Both the position numbers and the translations under genes were made by a program. Positions 26,020 through 35,032 of a DNA stretch of 64,000 nt are shown in pieces. The notes below the pieces were generated by a model. That model had not been told where the DNA came from and made no database searches. It worked only from the letters and a program-made list of their open reading frames with translations. Every line of letters begins with the position of its first letter. Position 1 is the first letter of the stretch. This stretch comes from Streptomyces cavernae (GTDB taxonomy: Bacteria; Actinomycetota; Actinomycetes; Streptomycetales; Streptomycetaceae), in contig NZ_RPDJ01000011.1 of NCBI RefSeq assembly GCF_004023625.1, positions 1-64,000 of the forward strand, read 5' to 3'.

Positions 26020-26364
26020 CCGCAGCGATCCAAGTCCGGCACACCATGCCATAACGCCATAACGCCATAACGCCATAACGCCATCACGTCGGATCGGCTG
26101 ACCGGCGCCGGCGCGCCCTCGGCCACGCGAAGCGTTCACTCTCAATGGTTGCAACGAGCAAGGCTTTCGCGTGTTGCGTTAGATGGAAGAACATTGCAAC
26201 GTTTTCCATGACTCTACCTGCACTGATTGTGGTTCAGTGCTACGAATATGTTGCTGGATATATGAATGCAACGTAGCGTTTCCGTCATGGGAAACGTGGG
26301 GGCGAAGGTCTCACAGCTCGAAAGGTGCGCGTTCCGCGGAGTAGGCGATCAAGGGGGTCGGATC
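26020..26364. promoter_or_regulatory. AT-richer regulatory region upstream of GtrA
   Basis: No gene is seen. An 8-bp tandem repeat opens the region. From about 26130 the sequence is markedly lower in GC, and TGCAACG occurs three times (near 26150, 26193 and 26267), twice as TTGCAACG. These may be operator half-sites. No certain promoter was assigned. Confidence 0.5.
26048..26087. repeat. five tandem copies of an 8-bp unit
   Basis: GCCATAAC is repeated four times without interruption, then once as GCCATCAC, 28 bases after the histidine-phosphatase-fold gene. Confidence 0.95.
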
Positions 26365-26889
26365 ATGGAGACGGCACAGAGCCGGCGGCAGGCGGAACCC
26401 GGTGCGTTAGCCGCCTTCGCCCGCTTTGTTGTCTGCGGCGGCGGAGTGGGGCTCGCCTCCAGCTTCGCCGTGGCGGCCCTCGCCTCCTGGATTCCCTGGG
26501 GTCTGGCCAACGCCCTGATCACCGTGGTCTCCACGCTCCTCGCCACCGAACTGCACGCTCGCTTCACCTTCGGCGCAGGCGGGCGCGCGACCCGGCGCCA
26601 GCACGCGCAGTCGGCCGGGTCCGCGGCGGCCGCCTATGCGGTGACCTGCGCGGCGATGGTTGTCCTGCAGCAGCTGGTGGCGGCACCCGGTGCGGTGCTC
26701 GAGCAGGTCGTCTACCTGTCCGCCTCCGCACTCGCCGGTGTCGCGCGGTTCGCGGTGCTGCGCCTCGTCGTCTTCGCACGGAACCGCTCGCGGGTCGTGG
26801 CCGGCGACCGTACAGCCCGTCCCGTGCACGCGACCGTGGCCGGCGCCGCGGCACCGGCCGGCCCAGCGGTGCTCTGCCGCACCGCCTGA
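26365..26889 (+). CDS. GtrA family membrane protein with a TTA codon
   Basis: The 174-residue protein has four hydrophobic helices and the GtrA features FARFVVCGGGVGLASSFAVAAL, then LLATELHARFTFG and FAVLRLVVFARNR. GtrA proteins are thought to help move or modify polyprenyl-linked sugars for surface glycans. Leu15 is encoded by TTA (26407-26409), implying bldA dependence. The ATG at 26365 follows AAGGGGG; the longer frame from 26266 lacks family similarity. It is convergent with the large glycosidase gene. Confidence 0.85.
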   Translation: METAQSRRQAEPGALAAFARFVVCGGGVGLASSFAVAALASWIPWGLANALITVVSTLLATELHARFTFGAGGRATRRQHAQSAGSAAAAYAVTCAAMVVLQQLVAAPGAVLEQVVYLSASALAGVARFAVLRLVVFARNRSRVVAGDRTARPVHATVAGAAAPAGPAVLCRTA

Positions 26890-26964
26890 CCGGCCCGCCT
26901 GCCCGGCGCTGCCCTGCCGGCCCGCGGGTCCGTCACGTCCCGAATCGCGGGTCAGCGGCGCAGT

Positions 26965-27022
26965 ACCTCGTACGTCACCGAGGCCTGCGCGGGACCTCGT
27001 ACGTCACCGAGGCCTGCGCGGG
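26965..27022. repeat. exact 29-bp tandem duplication at the 3' end of the glycosidase gene
   Basis: Two identical units (26965-26993 and 26994-27022) beginning ACCTCGTACGTCACCG lie head to tail. Because 29 is not a multiple of three, the second copy changes the reading frame at the C-terminus of the gene. Confidence 0.95.
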
Positions 27023-29698
27023 CGCGTGCGCCCTGTTGTACGCGCGGACCCAGACCTCGTGTCGGCCCGGCCGCCGGTCCAGGTGAGCCGTCAGCCGTCC
27101 CGTGGCCACGTCGTAGCGCGCCGGCACGCGTCGACCGTCGACCTCGACGTCGACGCGTGCCGGGTCCACTCCGGAAAGGGCGTCGGTGATCCTGGCCGCC
27201 AGCCGTTCGCCGTCCGCGGTGACGCCGGTGATCGAGGGGGCGAGCGGGACCGGCCTGCCCCGCCGGCGGGACCGGCGCTGGATGCGGGAGACGGACGGTG
27301 GAACCCCATGGCCGTCCAGCACGGCCTCGAACACCAACGGGTGGTCGACGCCCCGCCGCACCTGTTTCCCGGCGACGACGGTGAAGTCCACGCTCACCCG
27401 TCCCATCCGGGGGACCGTCACCTGAGGTCGCCGGTCCGGCCGTACCGTCCAGCCTCCGAAGGCACGCGGGGTCAGTGTGACCGTCGCCGGGGCGTCGTTG
27501 AAGTTGTAGACGTCGACCGACATCCGGGTCCTCGTCCTCAGCCGGTGGCCGAGGGGTGGCCGGGCGTCGCCGTCGGCCTTGTTCGGCGCGGAGTCGGCCG
27601 CGTCGAAGCGCTGGGCGAGCACGATGCGCTCGGCGGCGGACAGCGGTCGTGCGCCGCCGTCCGGCGAAGCGACATCGTCGGGCACCGCTCCGTCCTGGAC
27701 CAGGTAGACCGGATCCGCCGACATCCGCACCCGGCCCCCGGCGGCGACCCGCCCGGACCGCCGCCCCATGATGTCGTACACCTCGGCCGGCGCTCGCCCC
27801 GGCACCACCATCTCCGTCACCCCCGAGCCGGGGTCCGCCCACGCAACGGTGACCCGCCGTCCCGTACCCGCCGCGAACGCGTAGGCCCGTGCCCGCCCCG
27901 GCAGCCGTTCGACGAACCGCGCCTCGCCGAGCAGGGAGGCGAGTGCGGCATGGGCGCTGTACGCGGGCCACGGCTGGAACTCCCGGCTGAGCAGCCCGAA
28001 GTAGACGCCCTCGTCGTGGATCGGCGGCGCCCCGAACCAGAAGTGACGCTCCGTCCCGGCCGCCAGACTGAGCACGGTCGAGCGCACCAAGTAGCGCGCC
28101 TGTACGGCCTGTTGGGCGGGGGTGAGATCGCTGCCGGGGCGCGCGGCCAGGAACACCCCGCACTCGGTCATCCACATCGGCAGTGCCTCCGCTCCGTGGA
28201 GCCGTCGCAACTCCCTTTGCACGGCGGCCGATCCGGGCACCTCGGGTTCGTCCTGGTCGGCCGGGTCCGGGTACCCGTGGAACCCCCAGGCGTCCGCGTA
28301 CCGCGTCACCTCGTTCTCCAGCATCAGCATCTGGAAGGGGCTGCCCGCGTCCGCGATCCCGGGCAGGACCACCGTCGTGGAGCCGTTGGTGTCCCTGATC
28401 CCGAGGGCCGCCGCCTTCACGAACGCCGCGTGCTGCTCCCCCGTGGAACTCGTCCGGTCGACGTCCGGTTCGTTCGACAGCTGGATCGCGTCGGGCGAGT
28501 CGGCGGCGAGTCGGGCGGTGTAGCGGTACACGTCCCGCAGATCGGCGGGCAGCGGCAGTGACGCCTCGGTCATCGCCCATTCCGGAGCGGCGGTGAGCAC
28601 GTCGAGCACGGCGAGACCATGCGCACGGAACGTCCGCTGCACGCCCTCGTACAACCGGATGTCGTACGACCCGCGATGCGGCTCGGCGGCGGGCCACGGC
28701 ATCCCGTCGCGTACGTACCCCGCACCCATGTCCCGCATCGCGGAGGCGAAAGCGTCGAGCCGGGACGGCGGCACGAGGGAGAAGACGTACGCGTTGACAC
28801 CGAAGCGGCCGCCCTCGACCGGCCGGCGCTCGGGCAGCACGGCGAAACAGCCGGTCAACCCTGCCGCCGTCACCCGGTAGTGCCCGGGCGGGAGTTCGGG
28901 CAGCGCCAGTGAAACCGCGACCCGTCCCGCCGGAACGGTCACCGTCCCGGAGGCCACCCGCTCCCCGAAATAGTCCGTGACGGTGAAGGGCAGCCGGCGG
29001 GTCCGTGGCGTCCGCCCCTCCAGGACGAAACGCAGCTCCGGTGCGGGCCCGTCCCGCGCGTCGCTCCGGTGGACGCCGATCGTGTCCGCCGGGTCGCCGA
29101 GGTGGATGCCCGACAGCCCTACGCGGGCCACGGGCGTCAGCGTGAACCGGTCCAGGAGGAAGCGGTAGCCGGTGGACGCCGCCAGCACGCACGGCTCGTC
29201 CACCGTGAACGTGATCGTGTTCCGTCCCTCCCGCAGTTCCACCGTGCCCACCTCCAGCCGGGACAGCTCGCCCCACGCGGGCACGGACTCGTACCAGTAC
29301 GGCTGCGAGCGGGCGATCGCCACCCGCCGGCCGTCGTTGACCACGATCCCGAAGTACGAGCCGGTCTCCTCGGTGTGCGGCTGCTCGACCGGCGAGGTCG
29401 CCACCGCCTCCAGCCGATACGGGCCCTCACCGGGCGCCTCGGCCACATACGTGGCGTACCAGCCCCGCGCCGGCGGACGCAGCCCGGTGCGCAGCGCGAG
29501 CAAGGCGCCTCCGGACGCCCGGCGATCCCGGATCCGTGGAATGTTCGTGCGGACCGCCGCCTCACCCTGGACCGTGATCACCGAACGGCCCGCAGGGCCT
29601 CCGGAGCCGTCCCAGCGGCCCCCGCCACCGCCTCCCAACCCCAGCGCGCCCAGCCCCACCGCCGCCACCTTCACCGCCGTACGCCTGTCGACAGCCAT
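26975..29698 (-). CDS. large exported glycosyl hydrolase-like protein
   Basis: The 907-residue protein has a Tat-like N-terminus (MAVDRRTAVKVAAVGLGALG). Beta-rich domains occupy about 30-310, and a TIM barrel about 310-640 carries two candidate catalytic acids: E410 in QLSNEPDVD and E512 in WMTECGVF. This arrangement fits clan GH-A (for example GH39- or GH5-like). Ig-like or beta-sandwich domains make up the rest, with ASITGV-type and GRHEVWVRAYN repeats at the end. The substrate is unknown. The ATG at 29698 precedes the signal. A 29-bp duplication replaces the inferred ancestral end EVLRR with EVPRRPR. Confidence 0.8.
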   Translation of the reverse strand: MAVDRRTAVKVAAVGLGALGLGGGGGGRWDGSGGPAGRSVITVQGEAAVRTNIPRIRDRRASGGALLALRTGLRPPARGWYATYVAEAPGEGPYRLEAVATSPVEQPHTEETGSYFGIVVNDGRRVAIARSQPYWYESVPAWGELSRLEVGTVELREGRNTITFTVDEPCVLAASTGYRFLLDRFTLTPVARVGLSGIHLGDPADTIGVHRSDARDGPAPELRFVLEGRTPRTRRLPFTVTDYFGERVASGTVTVPAGRVAVSLALPELPPGHYRVTAAGLTGCFAVLPERRPVEGGRFGVNAYVFSLVPPSRLDAFASAMRDMGAGYVRDGMPWPAAEPHRGSYDIRLYEGVQRTFRAHGLAVLDVLTAAPEWAMTEASLPLPADLRDVYRYTARLAADSPDAIQLSNEPDVDRTSSTGEQHAAFVKAAALGIRDTNGSTTVVLPGIADAGSPFQMLMLENEVTRYADAWGFHGYPDPADQDEPEVPGSAAVQRELRRLHGAEALPMWMTECGVFLAARPGSDLTPAQQAVQARYLVRSTVLSLAAGTERHFWFGAPPIHDEGVYFGLLSREFQPWPAYSAHAALASLLGEARFVERLPGRARAYAFAAGTGRRVTVAWADPGSGVTEMVVPGRAPAEVYDIMGRRSGRVAAGGRVRMSADPVYLVQDGAVPDDVASPDGGARPLSAAERIVLAQRFDAADSAPNKADGDARPPLGHRLRTRTRMSVDVYNFNDAPATVTLTPRAFGGWTVRPDRRPQVTVPRMGRVSVDFTVVAGKQVRRGVDHPLVFEAVLDGHGVPPSVSRIQRRSRRRGRPVPLAPSITGVTADGERLAARITDALSGVDPARVDVEVDGRRVPARYDVATGRLTAHLDRRPGRHEVWVRAYNRAHAPAQASVTYEVPRRPR

Positions 29699-30027
29699 AC
29701 CGCCCAGCGGACCATGTGCCCTCGGGTCCGGGCGTCCTGCCTGCGCAGGGCGCCGACCCTGCAAAGTCTCGGGGACGGCCCGGAGGAACGGATGGGGGAC
29801 GGCCTCCTTCTGCGGGCGGAGTAGGCCGTGCTCCAGAGCAACATGTGCGCCGGGTTCCAGAGCAGCCTGTGCGCCGGCGCCGGCTGTTTTCCGGCGCCGG
29901 GTGTGTTCCAGCGCAGGCTGTGGCCTGAGTACGCCGTGTGACGGGGATCACTTGATCGCCCAGGAACTCCTCGCGTCGGCGATCCGACTTCCTGTGCGCC
30001 CTGGTACCCCTCCGCGAGGAGTTCGTC
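29699..30027. other. intergenic region with short direct repeats
   Basis: No gene is seen in about 330 bases between divergent genes. TTCCAGAGCAnC with TGTGCGCCGG is repeated in tandem (about 29831-29878). A hairpin GGCGCCGG/CCGGCGCC and a third degenerate copy (GTGTTCCAGCGCAGGCTGTGG) follow. The promoter of the YcnI gene should lie after this, but no convincing box was found. Confidence 0.5.
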
Positions 30028-30780
30028 GTGTCCCGCACCCATCTGTCGTATGCGGCTCGCCGCCTCGGCGCGCTGACGGCCGTCGCGCTCGCCGCCGTCG
30101 TCGCGACCGCCGGGTCGGCCTCCGCGCACACGGAGGTCGAAGCCGAAGGCGCCCGCGCCCTCGCCCAGAACGTCGCGCTGACCTTCTCCGCCGAGTCGGA
30201 GTCCGCGTCCGCCGGCATCAGCAAGCTGGAGGTGATCCTGCCCGATGGCATCATCCCGAGCGACATCGCCTACAAGGAAGGCCCCAAGGGCTGGAAACTC
30301 GCCCCCACCGGTCGCGGTTACACCGTCTCCGGGCCGAAGCTGGCCGTGGGCGAGGACGCCGAGTACGTCGTGACCGTACGTCAGTTGCCCGACGCCAAGA
30401 CGCTGGTCTTCAAGACCCTGCAGAGTTACGGCGACGGCAAGGTCGACCGCTGGATCGAACTGAACGACAGCGGCGGCGACGGCCACGGGCACGGCCATCC
30501 CGCACCTCGGCTGGAGCTGAAGCCCGCCGAGCCCGGAGCCAAGCCCGTCAGCCCCACACCCACCGAGGAGCCCACCACCTCCGCATCCGACGAGCCGACG
30601 CCCCAGACCACGACCCGGCCCGCGAGCCCGTCGGCCTCCGCGAAGGCAGCGGCGGACAGCGGTGAGGAAGACGACGGCATGTCCACGGCCGTGCCCATCG
30701 CCATCGGTATCGGTGCCACCGTCCTCCTCCTCGGCGGAGGGGCGTGGTGGCTGAAGAGCCGACGCGACGGGTCCGCCTGA
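30028..30780 (+). CDS. YcnI-like (DUF1775) copper-associated membrane-anchored protein
   Basis: The 250-residue protein has a signal peptide ending SASA-HTEVEAEGA, so the mature protein would start with His, the conserved copper ligand of YcnI. The DUF1775 domain follows (LPDGIIPSDIAYKEGPKGWKL, with the conserved Trp). A Pro/Thr-rich linker and a C-terminal transmembrane helix (AVPIAIGIGATVLLLGGGAWWL) anchor it to the outer face. A His/Gly cluster (GHGHGH) could also bind metal. GTG start 7 bases after GAGGAG. The usual partners (CopC/D) are absent. Confidence 0.88.
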   Translation: MSRTHLSYAARRLGALTAVALAAVVATAGSASAHTEVEAEGARALAQNVALTFSAESESASAGISKLEVILPDGIIPSDIAYKEGPKGWKLAPTGRGYTVSGPKLAVGEDAEYVVTVRQLPDAKTLVFKTLQSYGDGKVDRWIELNDSGGDGHGHGHPAPRLELKPAEPGAKPVSPTPTEEPTTSASDEPTPQTTTRPASPSASAKAAADSGEEDDGMSTAVPIAIGIGATVLLLGGGAWWLKSRRDGSA

Positions 30781-30893
30781 CTGTGACTGAGCACCGACGG
30801 CCCCACTGCCCAAGGCGCCGCACAGCGCGGAGTTCTACGCGGGGTCGGGGGCGGTACGGGTGCGGGCTCGTTAGGTTGTCCCAGGCACGTGGC

Positions 30894-31075
30894 GGCCCGC
30901 CATGCTTTGCGGCTCAGCGGGTAGGGGTCGTTCTCGGCGCGGAGGTCGGTGTCGAGGCTGAGGGTGGAGCGGTCGCGTGTGTCGTAGGCCGGCCAGGTGG
31001 TGGTGCCTGTGGTGGGTTGGCCGCCGCTGGGCGAAGGTGACCCACAGGTCCTGGACCTGCTGCGAGCGGGCGGCG
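30894..31075 (-). pseudogene. 3' remnant of a type B carboxylesterase, frameshifted
   Basis: In two different minus-strand frames the sequence reads QQVQDLWVTFA and then TTTWPAYDTRDRSTLSLDTD, LRAENDPYPLSRKAW. This is the recognisable C-terminal part of a carboxylesterase/para-nitrobenzyl esterase. The rest of the gene is absent, a frameshift separates the two pieces, and no stop follows at the expected place. It is directly fused to the deacylase remnant upstream. Confidence 0.65.
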
Positions 31076-31509
31076 GTTCGCGGCGTTGTCGGCGACGAAG
31101 GTCGAGGCACATAGGCGTCGGCACCGTCGATCAGGTGCTCGAACAGCCCAGGCCGCCATCCGGTCGGTGGGGCCGCCGTCCTGTCGCCGGGGAAGACGCG
31201 GTTGATGTTCACGCCGTCCAGCGGGGAGATGTTGAGTCTGCCCCCGTAAACGGCCGGCGGATTGGCCACGGGACAGATCACCACCTGGCCGGCGACATCG
31301 TCCGGTTCCAGCAGCCCGGCCAGGCGGGTGGCGGCGTCGACGCCGATGACCTCACCGCCGTGGACACCACCGGTGATCACCACCCTGGGGCCCGGCCGGG
31401 AGCCGTTGACGAGGATCAGGGGCACCTCCACTGTCGTGGTGCCGAGGTCGGCGGGCAGGCTCCCGCGGGTCTTCCGGCCGGGCTCGGCCCGCAGCGCGCC
31501 GATGGTCAT
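31076..31509 (-). pseudogene. truncated succinylglutamate desuccinylase/aspartoacylase family gene
   Basis: The first 134 codons are a good AstE/AspA-family deacylase: VVITGGVHGGEVIGVDAATR with the zinc motif H50-x2-E53, ICPVANPPAVYGGR, and NINRVFPGD. Similarity stops at LIDGADAYV, exactly where the third zinc ligand (DLHGGD in the family) should follow, near 31108. From there the frame runs into unrelated sequence and the esterase remnant. It starts only 6 bases after the oxidase gene, so it was the second gene of that operon. Relatives include DoeB, the acetyl-diaminobutyrate deacetylase of ectoine degradation. Confidence 0.7.
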
Positions 31510-31515
31510 TCGAGC

Positions 31516-32655
31516 TCAGGCCGCGGTACGGCCGTTTGTGGTGATGAAGCCGGTCTGCTGGGAGGTGCGGCCTTCCAGGGCGAGGTCCGCGGCGATGTCG
31601 CCCATGGCGGGCGAGATCTTGAAGCCCTGGCCGGAGAAGCCGGCCAGCAGGACGATGTCGTCGCAGCCCGGCAGGGGGCCGACCAGCGGGCGGGTGCTGT
31701 CGGTGTAGCCCTCCATGAAGACGGACAGGCGCACCGGGTCGGGGTTCAGGCCGGGCAGGTGGCGTCGCACCGCCGTGGTGAAGGCCGCCAGTTCCTCCGG
31801 TGCGACGGTCCGGTTCAGCCGGTTCGGATCGTCCACGGGCTTGTGGTGGGGCTGGGGCAGGCCCAGCTTGACGGCCAGGCCGTCCGGGGACGGGATGCCG
31901 TAGAAGGGAGTGTCGCCGCAGCGGATGAAGGCGGGACGCTCCGCGTCTGCCGGGTGGTCCTCGTGGGGCAGGAACCAGGCGCTGATCGCGCGGTAGACGC
32001 TCACTTCCCACGGCAGGTCGGGCAACAGGTCGCCCGCCCAGGGGCCCGGCGTGACGACCGCGGCGTCGAAGCGCTCGGTGTCGGTGTCGGTGCGGATCTT
32101 CACGCCTCCCCCGGCGAGGGGAGTGACTTCCCGCACCGGGGTGTAGCGGCGGATCCGGGCCCCCAGCTCCTCGGCGCGCCGGGCCGCGGTCTGGACCGTC
32201 AGCTCGGGGCGGATGAAGCCCGCGTTGGAGTCGAGGACCACCAGGTCGCCGTCGTCGACGCGGAACTGCGGGAAACGCTTCGCCATCGCCTCGGTGTCGA
32301 TCACCTCGTGGTCGAGGCCGTGCTCGGCGATGCCGTCCATGACGGTACGTATCTCGGGGTCGTCGGCCGGCCCCATGACCAGGGCTCCGGTCAGGCGGCG
32401 CAGTTCCCGCCCGGTCTCCGCCTGCAACTGCTTCCAGAGGGCGTCGGCGTGCCGGACGAGCGGCACATAGCGGCTGTCGTGCGTCTGCACGCTGCGGAAG
32501 ACCCGGGTCTCACCGCCTGCGGCACTGCGGTCGTGACCGGGCGCGAACCTGTCGTATCCGACGACCTCGGCACCCCGGGTGGCCAGCCGCCAGGCGGCCT
32601 GGCTGCCCATCGTTCCGACACCGACGACGGCGACACGCTTCCTCGCAGCTGACAC
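31516..32655 (-). CDS. SolA/monomeric sarcosine oxidase-like FAD oxidoreductase
   Basis: The 379-residue protein begins with the dinucleotide-binding motif VAVVGVGTMGSQAAWRLATRG and keeps the DAO-fold features of N-methyltryptophan/sarcosine oxidases: HDRSAAGGETRVFR after the first domain and LLAGFSGQGFKISPAMGDIAA at the end. It would oxidise a secondary or N-methyl amino acid, producing H2O2. The Cys that covalently binds flavin in the characterised enzymes is not seen in the matching region (SVFMEGYTDSTRPL), so flavin may be non-covalent. GTG start after AAAGGAAAG. An Lrp-type operator lies 134 bases upstream. Confidence 0.85.
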   Translation of the reverse strand: MSAARKRVAVVGVGTMGSQAAWRLATRGAEVVGYDRFAPGHDRSAAGGETRVFRSVQTHDSRYVPLVRHADALWKQLQAETGRELRRLTGALVMGPADDPEIRTVMDGIAEHGLDHEVIDTEAMAKRFPQFRVDDGDLVVLDSNAGFIRPELTVQTAARRAEELGARIRRYTPVREVTPLAGGGVKIRTDTDTERFDAAVVTPGPWAGDLLPDLPWEVSVYRAISAWFLPHEDHPADAERPAFIRCGDTPFYGIPSPDGLAVKLGLPQPHHKPVDDPNRLNRTVAPEELAAFTTAVRRHLPGLNPDPVRLSVFMEGYTDSTRPLVGPLPGCDDIVLLAGFSGQGFKISPAMGDIAADLALEGRTSQQTGFITTNGRTAA

Positions 32656-33191
32656 AGGACTTTCCTTTCGTACCGCGGGGGCGCTTACTGGCCTCCGACG
32701 TGAGCTGTTCGATTCCGGAAGGTTTGGACGGGGTCCGCGGCTGTGGAAGAACCGCATCGGAACCGTTGCATCTCGGAATTACGGCTCTATGCCACATTGT
32801 GGAATGATGTGCTGGATTCTGGCACAGAGGCTGGCATTGTCCGGAAGGGGAGTCAAGAGGCTGCCGGGCTGAAGGTGGCCAACGGCCCCATCGACGGAGG
32901 GCGGGAGGTGGACCCTGTCATCGTCAAACCCGTACATCATCGGCAAGACCGGGCGCTTCGGGACGTGGACCTGGACATGGAGCCGCCCGAGAACGAGGCG
33001 GTGAGGCGGCTGCGGATGGCCGCGTGACTCAACCTTCACCCCGCCCGTGACCTTGCCGGTCCTCGTGCACCTGCGGATGCCGCTTCATCCCGGATGGCAA
33101 AGCGGTGACCGCTCCCGTACGCGCGGGGCGCTCCGCGCCGCCTTCCTTGCGGGTTCCCGGGGGCTCCTGCTTGTCCGCAGGCGGCGGCCCT
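32656..33191. other. intergenic region of the island, no recognised gene
   Basis: Apart from the operator at 32790, the stretch shows only unassigned frames. One short open frame ends at 33027 with a charged tail (PPENEAVRRLRMAA) that could be a gene remnant, but I cannot identify it. Base composition is lower in GC around 32780-32830. Confidence 0.4.
32790..32806. promoter_or_regulatory. Lrp/AsnC-type operator copy 1
   Basis: TGCCACATTGTGGAATG contains the perfect inverted repeat CCACA-T-TGTGG. It matches the element at 37328-37344 at 16 of 17 positions and lies in the expected promoter region of the SolA-like gene. Confidence 0.6.
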
Positions 33192-33692
33192 GTCTTCTTC
33201 GAGCGGGACGACATCTACCTCGCGATCCGCCGAGACGACTTCCCGTTCCCTGAAGAGGCGAGCCGGACCCGCTTGTTCGCTGAGCGGATCGGACCCGTCT
33301 GCCGGCCCGATCTCGCGACCCGCCTGACCGGCGCCGCCGGTGTGTCGCAGGTAGTCCTTCTGCACACCGACACACGACCGCAGGCATGGGACGACTGGCG
33401 ACGTATCACCGGCATGGAAGCAGAGCCCACCCCCCAGCAGACCCTGGAGCACTTCTACCTGACCCTCCAGGCTGCCGCGGCCGGCGTCGGGGTCGCGATC
33501 GCCCCGTATGCCGTCGCCCGCGACGACCTGGAGCGAGGGCAACTCGTCGCACCCTTCGGTTTCGTCCCCGACGGCACCAGCTACCACCTCCTCAGCCGTC
33601 AATCACCCGAGCAAGACGGACCCGTCCGCCGGCTCACGGCATGGCTGCGGGCCAAGACAAGCCAGCTCGAAGTCGATTCCGAACCGGTGTGA
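33192..33692 (+). pseudogene. 5'-truncated LysR family regulator
   Basis: The frame encodes only the effector-binding half of a GcvA-like LysR protein: FERDDIYLAIRRDDFPFPEE, RIGPVCRPDLATRL, then LTLQAAAAGVGVAIAPYAVARDDLERGQLVAPFG. The N-terminal helix-turn-helix (about 90-100 residues) is missing. Upstream sequence in all three frames gives no HTH, so the 5' part has been lost. It cannot bind DNA as encoded. Confidence 0.7.
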
Positions 33693-33943
33693 CCGCTGGG
33701 CTGTCGGACCGACGTTGCTTGACGTCCCGTCTGGTTGCTGCCGCAGTAAATACCGGACTTAGGGGGACTTAGGGGTCCTTTCTGCCGCGATCGTATCGCC
33801 GGACGTGGGATGGGCGAATCGTCATGACAACGGTGCAGATCGGCATGCCGGGTGGTCGTTGCGGCATGGAGCAGGTGACAGGCGGAGAAGCGAGGCTCTG
33901 AGCAGCCGCACGTGAAGGTGGCGGACTGTGAAGGAGCGTTCTC

Positions 33944-35032
33944 ATGGGTCGATACGATCTCGCCCTCATCGGATTCGGCGGTGTCAACCGCGCGCTCGCC
34001 GAACTCATATCCCAGAGCGGGGACCGCCTGGCCAAGGAGCTGGGCTTCGCCCTGCGGGTGGTGGCGATCACCGATCTGCGGGCCGGTTCCCTGGTGGACA
34101 CCGACGGCATCGATCTGGCGCCGCTGCTGGCCGCCGAGCCCGGCCGGCTGAGCTTCGCGGGTCTCGCCGGCGGCAGCGCCGATCCGCGCAACGAGTGGGT
34201 GATCCGCGAGGTCCCGGCCGACATCGTCGTGGAGGCGACGTTCACCAACCCCGCCGACGGTGAGCCCGCCCTCTCCCATGTGCGCTGGGCCCTGGAATCG
34301 GGCAAGCACGTGTGCACCACCAACAAGGGGCCGGTCGCCCTCGCCGCCCGGGCGCTGAAGCGGCTGGCCGCCGAGCGTGGTGTCAGCTTCGAATTCGAGG
34401 GCTCGGTCCTCAGCGGCACCCCCATCCTGCGCACCGCCGAGCGCATGTTCGGCGGCCTGGAGATCACCGGCGTCCAGGGCATCATGAACGGCACCTCCAA
34501 CTACGTCCTAGGCCGCCTCGAAGAGGGCATCGATCTGCCGGCGGCGATCACGGAAGCCCAGGAACTCGGGTACGCCGAAGCCGATCCCACCGCGGACATC
34601 GAGGGTCACGACGTCCAGCTCAAGGTCATGATCCTGGCCAACGAGGTCCTCGGCGCCGACCTGCGCCGCGAGGACGTCTTCTGCGAGGGAATCTCCTCGC
34701 TCACCCCGCACGAGGTTCGGGACGCCGCCTCGAAGGGGCTGCGCTGGAAGCTGGTCGGCTCCGCCACCCGCCACGAGGACGGCAGCGTCGACGCCCGCGT
34801 CGCCCCCCTCGCCCTGCCCGCACACCACCCGCTCGCCGGGATCTCCGGGCCGCTCAACGCGGTCGCCTTCCACACCGACCTCCTCGGCACCGTCACGGTC
34901 TGCGGGCCCGGCGCCGGCCGCACCGAGACCGCCTACGCCCTGCTGTCGGACATCATCGCCATCCACCAGCGCCACGCGGACGACGACACCACCCTCACGC
35001 GCACCGTTCTGAAGGAGACCCACCGTGTCTGA
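33944..35032 (+). CDS. homoserine dehydrogenase (no ACT domain)
   Basis: The 362-residue protein has a Rossmann domain starting YDLALIGFGGVNRALAEL. The homoserine dehydrogenase core follows with CTTNKGPVALAAR, GSVLSGTPILRTAERMFGGLEITGVQGIMNGTSN-type motif, and EADPTADIEGHDVQLKVMILAN. The regulatory ACT domain of biosynthetic Hom enzymes is absent. It interconverts homoserine and aspartate-4-semialdehyde. AAGGAG precedes the ATG. Its 3' end overlaps the aldehyde dehydrogenase start by 8 bases, so the two act in one pathway. Coupling to an aldehyde dehydrogenase rather than thrC/thrB suggests a catabolic direction (inference). Confidence 0.9.
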   Translation: MGRYDLALIGFGGVNRALAELISQSGDRLAKELGFALRVVAITDLRAGSLVDTDGIDLAPLLAAEPGRLSFAGLAGGSADPRNEWVIREVPADIVVEATFTNPADGEPALSHVRWALESGKHVCTTNKGPVALAARALKRLAAERGVSFEFEGSVLSGTPILRTAERMFGGLEITGVQGIMNGTSNYVLGRLEEGIDLPAAITEAQELGYAEADPTADIEGHDVQLKVMILANEVLGADLRREDVFCEGISSLTPHEVRDAASKGLRWKLVGSATRHEDGSVDARVAPLALPAHHPLAGISGPLNAVAFHTDLLGTVTVCGPGAGRTETAYALLSDIIAIHQRHADDDTTLTRTVLKETHRV

